Assembly: GCA_019752295.1 (NCBI GenBank)
Contig: JAIEMK010000007.1
Span: 124,001 to 188,000, forward strand
Source: Chitinophagaceae bacterium
Lineage (GTDB): Bacteria; Bacteroidota; Bacteroidia; Chitinophagales; Chitinophagaceae
Length of the DNA stretch: 64,000 bases
Reading direction: 5' to 3'
Shown piece by piece: positions 63,834 to 64,000 of the stretch; position 1 is the stretch's first letter, and each line of letters opens with the position of its first letter. A program made the translations under genes and the position numbers. The notes under the pieces are model-generated. The model worked only from the letters and a program-made list of their open reading frames with translations, did not search any database and was not told where the DNA came from.

Positions 63834-63839
63834 GCTTTG
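63832..63839 (+). promoter_or_regulatory. -7 box of the NUDIX regulator gene (TAGCTTTG)
   Basis: TAGCTTTG fits TAnnTTTG and ends 44 bases before the ATG at 63884. A TTTT at 63809-63812 lies at the expected -33 spacing (19 bases) with one mismatch. It overlaps the third palindromic site. Confidence 0.5.
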
Positions 63840-63883
63840 TGTGATGGGAATCCATTTTCAATGGAAGGATAAAAAATTTTATT

Positions 63884-64000
63884 ATGAAGCAAATAATAAG
63901 GGATGAAACTATTTTAAATTCAGATCTGTATCTCCGCAATGTGGCTGTGGACAATGTCATTTTTGGCTATAGTAACAAGGAACTGAAGGTTTTGGTGCAA
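63884..64000 (+). CDS. NUDIX-domain protein, probable transcription regulator (partial, 3' end outside window)
   Basis: The open frame runs from the ATG at 63884 to the window edge (39 codons). The segment LYLRNVAVDNVIFGYSNKEL is the N-terminal start of the NUDIX-HTH family (NrtR/AraR-type), where VDxVIFG precedes the NUDIX fold. Many Bacteroidota members regulate sugar-utilisation operons. It is divergent from the glycan-degradation genes with palindromic sites between. The DNA-binding C-terminal domain is not visible, so a simple NUDIX hydrolase is not excluded. Confidence 0.7.
   Translation, partial: MKQIIRDETILNSDLYLRNVAVDNVIFGYSNKELKVLVQ

Overview
This is chromosomal DNA of a Bacteroidota member. 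A Chitinophagaceae-like genus is my guess and is not proven by the window. The evidence is sprA (type IX secretion translocon), the futalosine menaquinone genes mqnB/mqnD, DUF2795, DUF3127 and DUF6443 proteins, moderate-to-low G+C, few Shine-Dalgarno sequences, and many promoter boxes of the Bacteroidota type TAnnTTTG. Layout: 1-2296 holds the C-terminal part of a family-2 glycosyltransferase and a polytopic membrane protein. 2403-14947 is housekeeping: a FadN-like beta-oxidation fusion enzyme, gatC, two LolD/MacB-type ABC ATPases, a cobalamin adenosyltransferase, DUF2795, SemiSWEET, recN, a TPR protein, a zinc-ribbon/Nif3 operon and a class IV aminotransferase. 15082-16476 is an OmpA-like protein with four thrombospondin-3 repeats. 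28987-32545 carries mqnD/mqnB, two PTPS/QueD paralogues and folE. 32624-55747 carries fabD, a GNAT, an amidohydrolase, a serine hydrolase, a Cys/Met PLP enzyme, fabH, ruvA, sprA, a NatAB-like ABC exporter, a phospholipase C-like protein, a flavoprotein, DUF3127 and dnaA. tRNA-Ser(GCU) and tRNA-Pro(UGG) follow. 57123-63656 is a glycan-degradation cluster (GH2, esterase, GH3, small secreted protein), with a divergent NUDIX-type regulator running off the right edge.

The accessory region is 16904-28852, which is clearly more A+T-rich than its flanks. It holds five closely spaced co-directional genes: a secreted helical plus beta-barrel protein, a 1303-residue SpvB-like/YD-repeat protein, a glutathione-peroxidase-fold protein without the catalytic cysteine, and a 1520-residue DUF6443-RHS protein whose variable C-terminus is an apparently intact M23 (LytM) peptidase, then a lipoprotein 7 bp downstream. 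A 20-bp perfect-arm terminator closes the array. I read it as a candidate two-part RHS toxin whose peptidoglycan-hydrolase warhead is neutralised by a periplasmic lipoprotein. That reading is inference.

A second theme is non-coding. A composite repeat (TCAAAAG-type heptads, then a conserved block of about 60 bp) sits just after the stop codons of several unrelated genes, always in the sense orientation of the gene. Several genes have a promoter box ending only 4-8 bases before the start codon, which predicts leaderless or nearly leaderless mRNAs.
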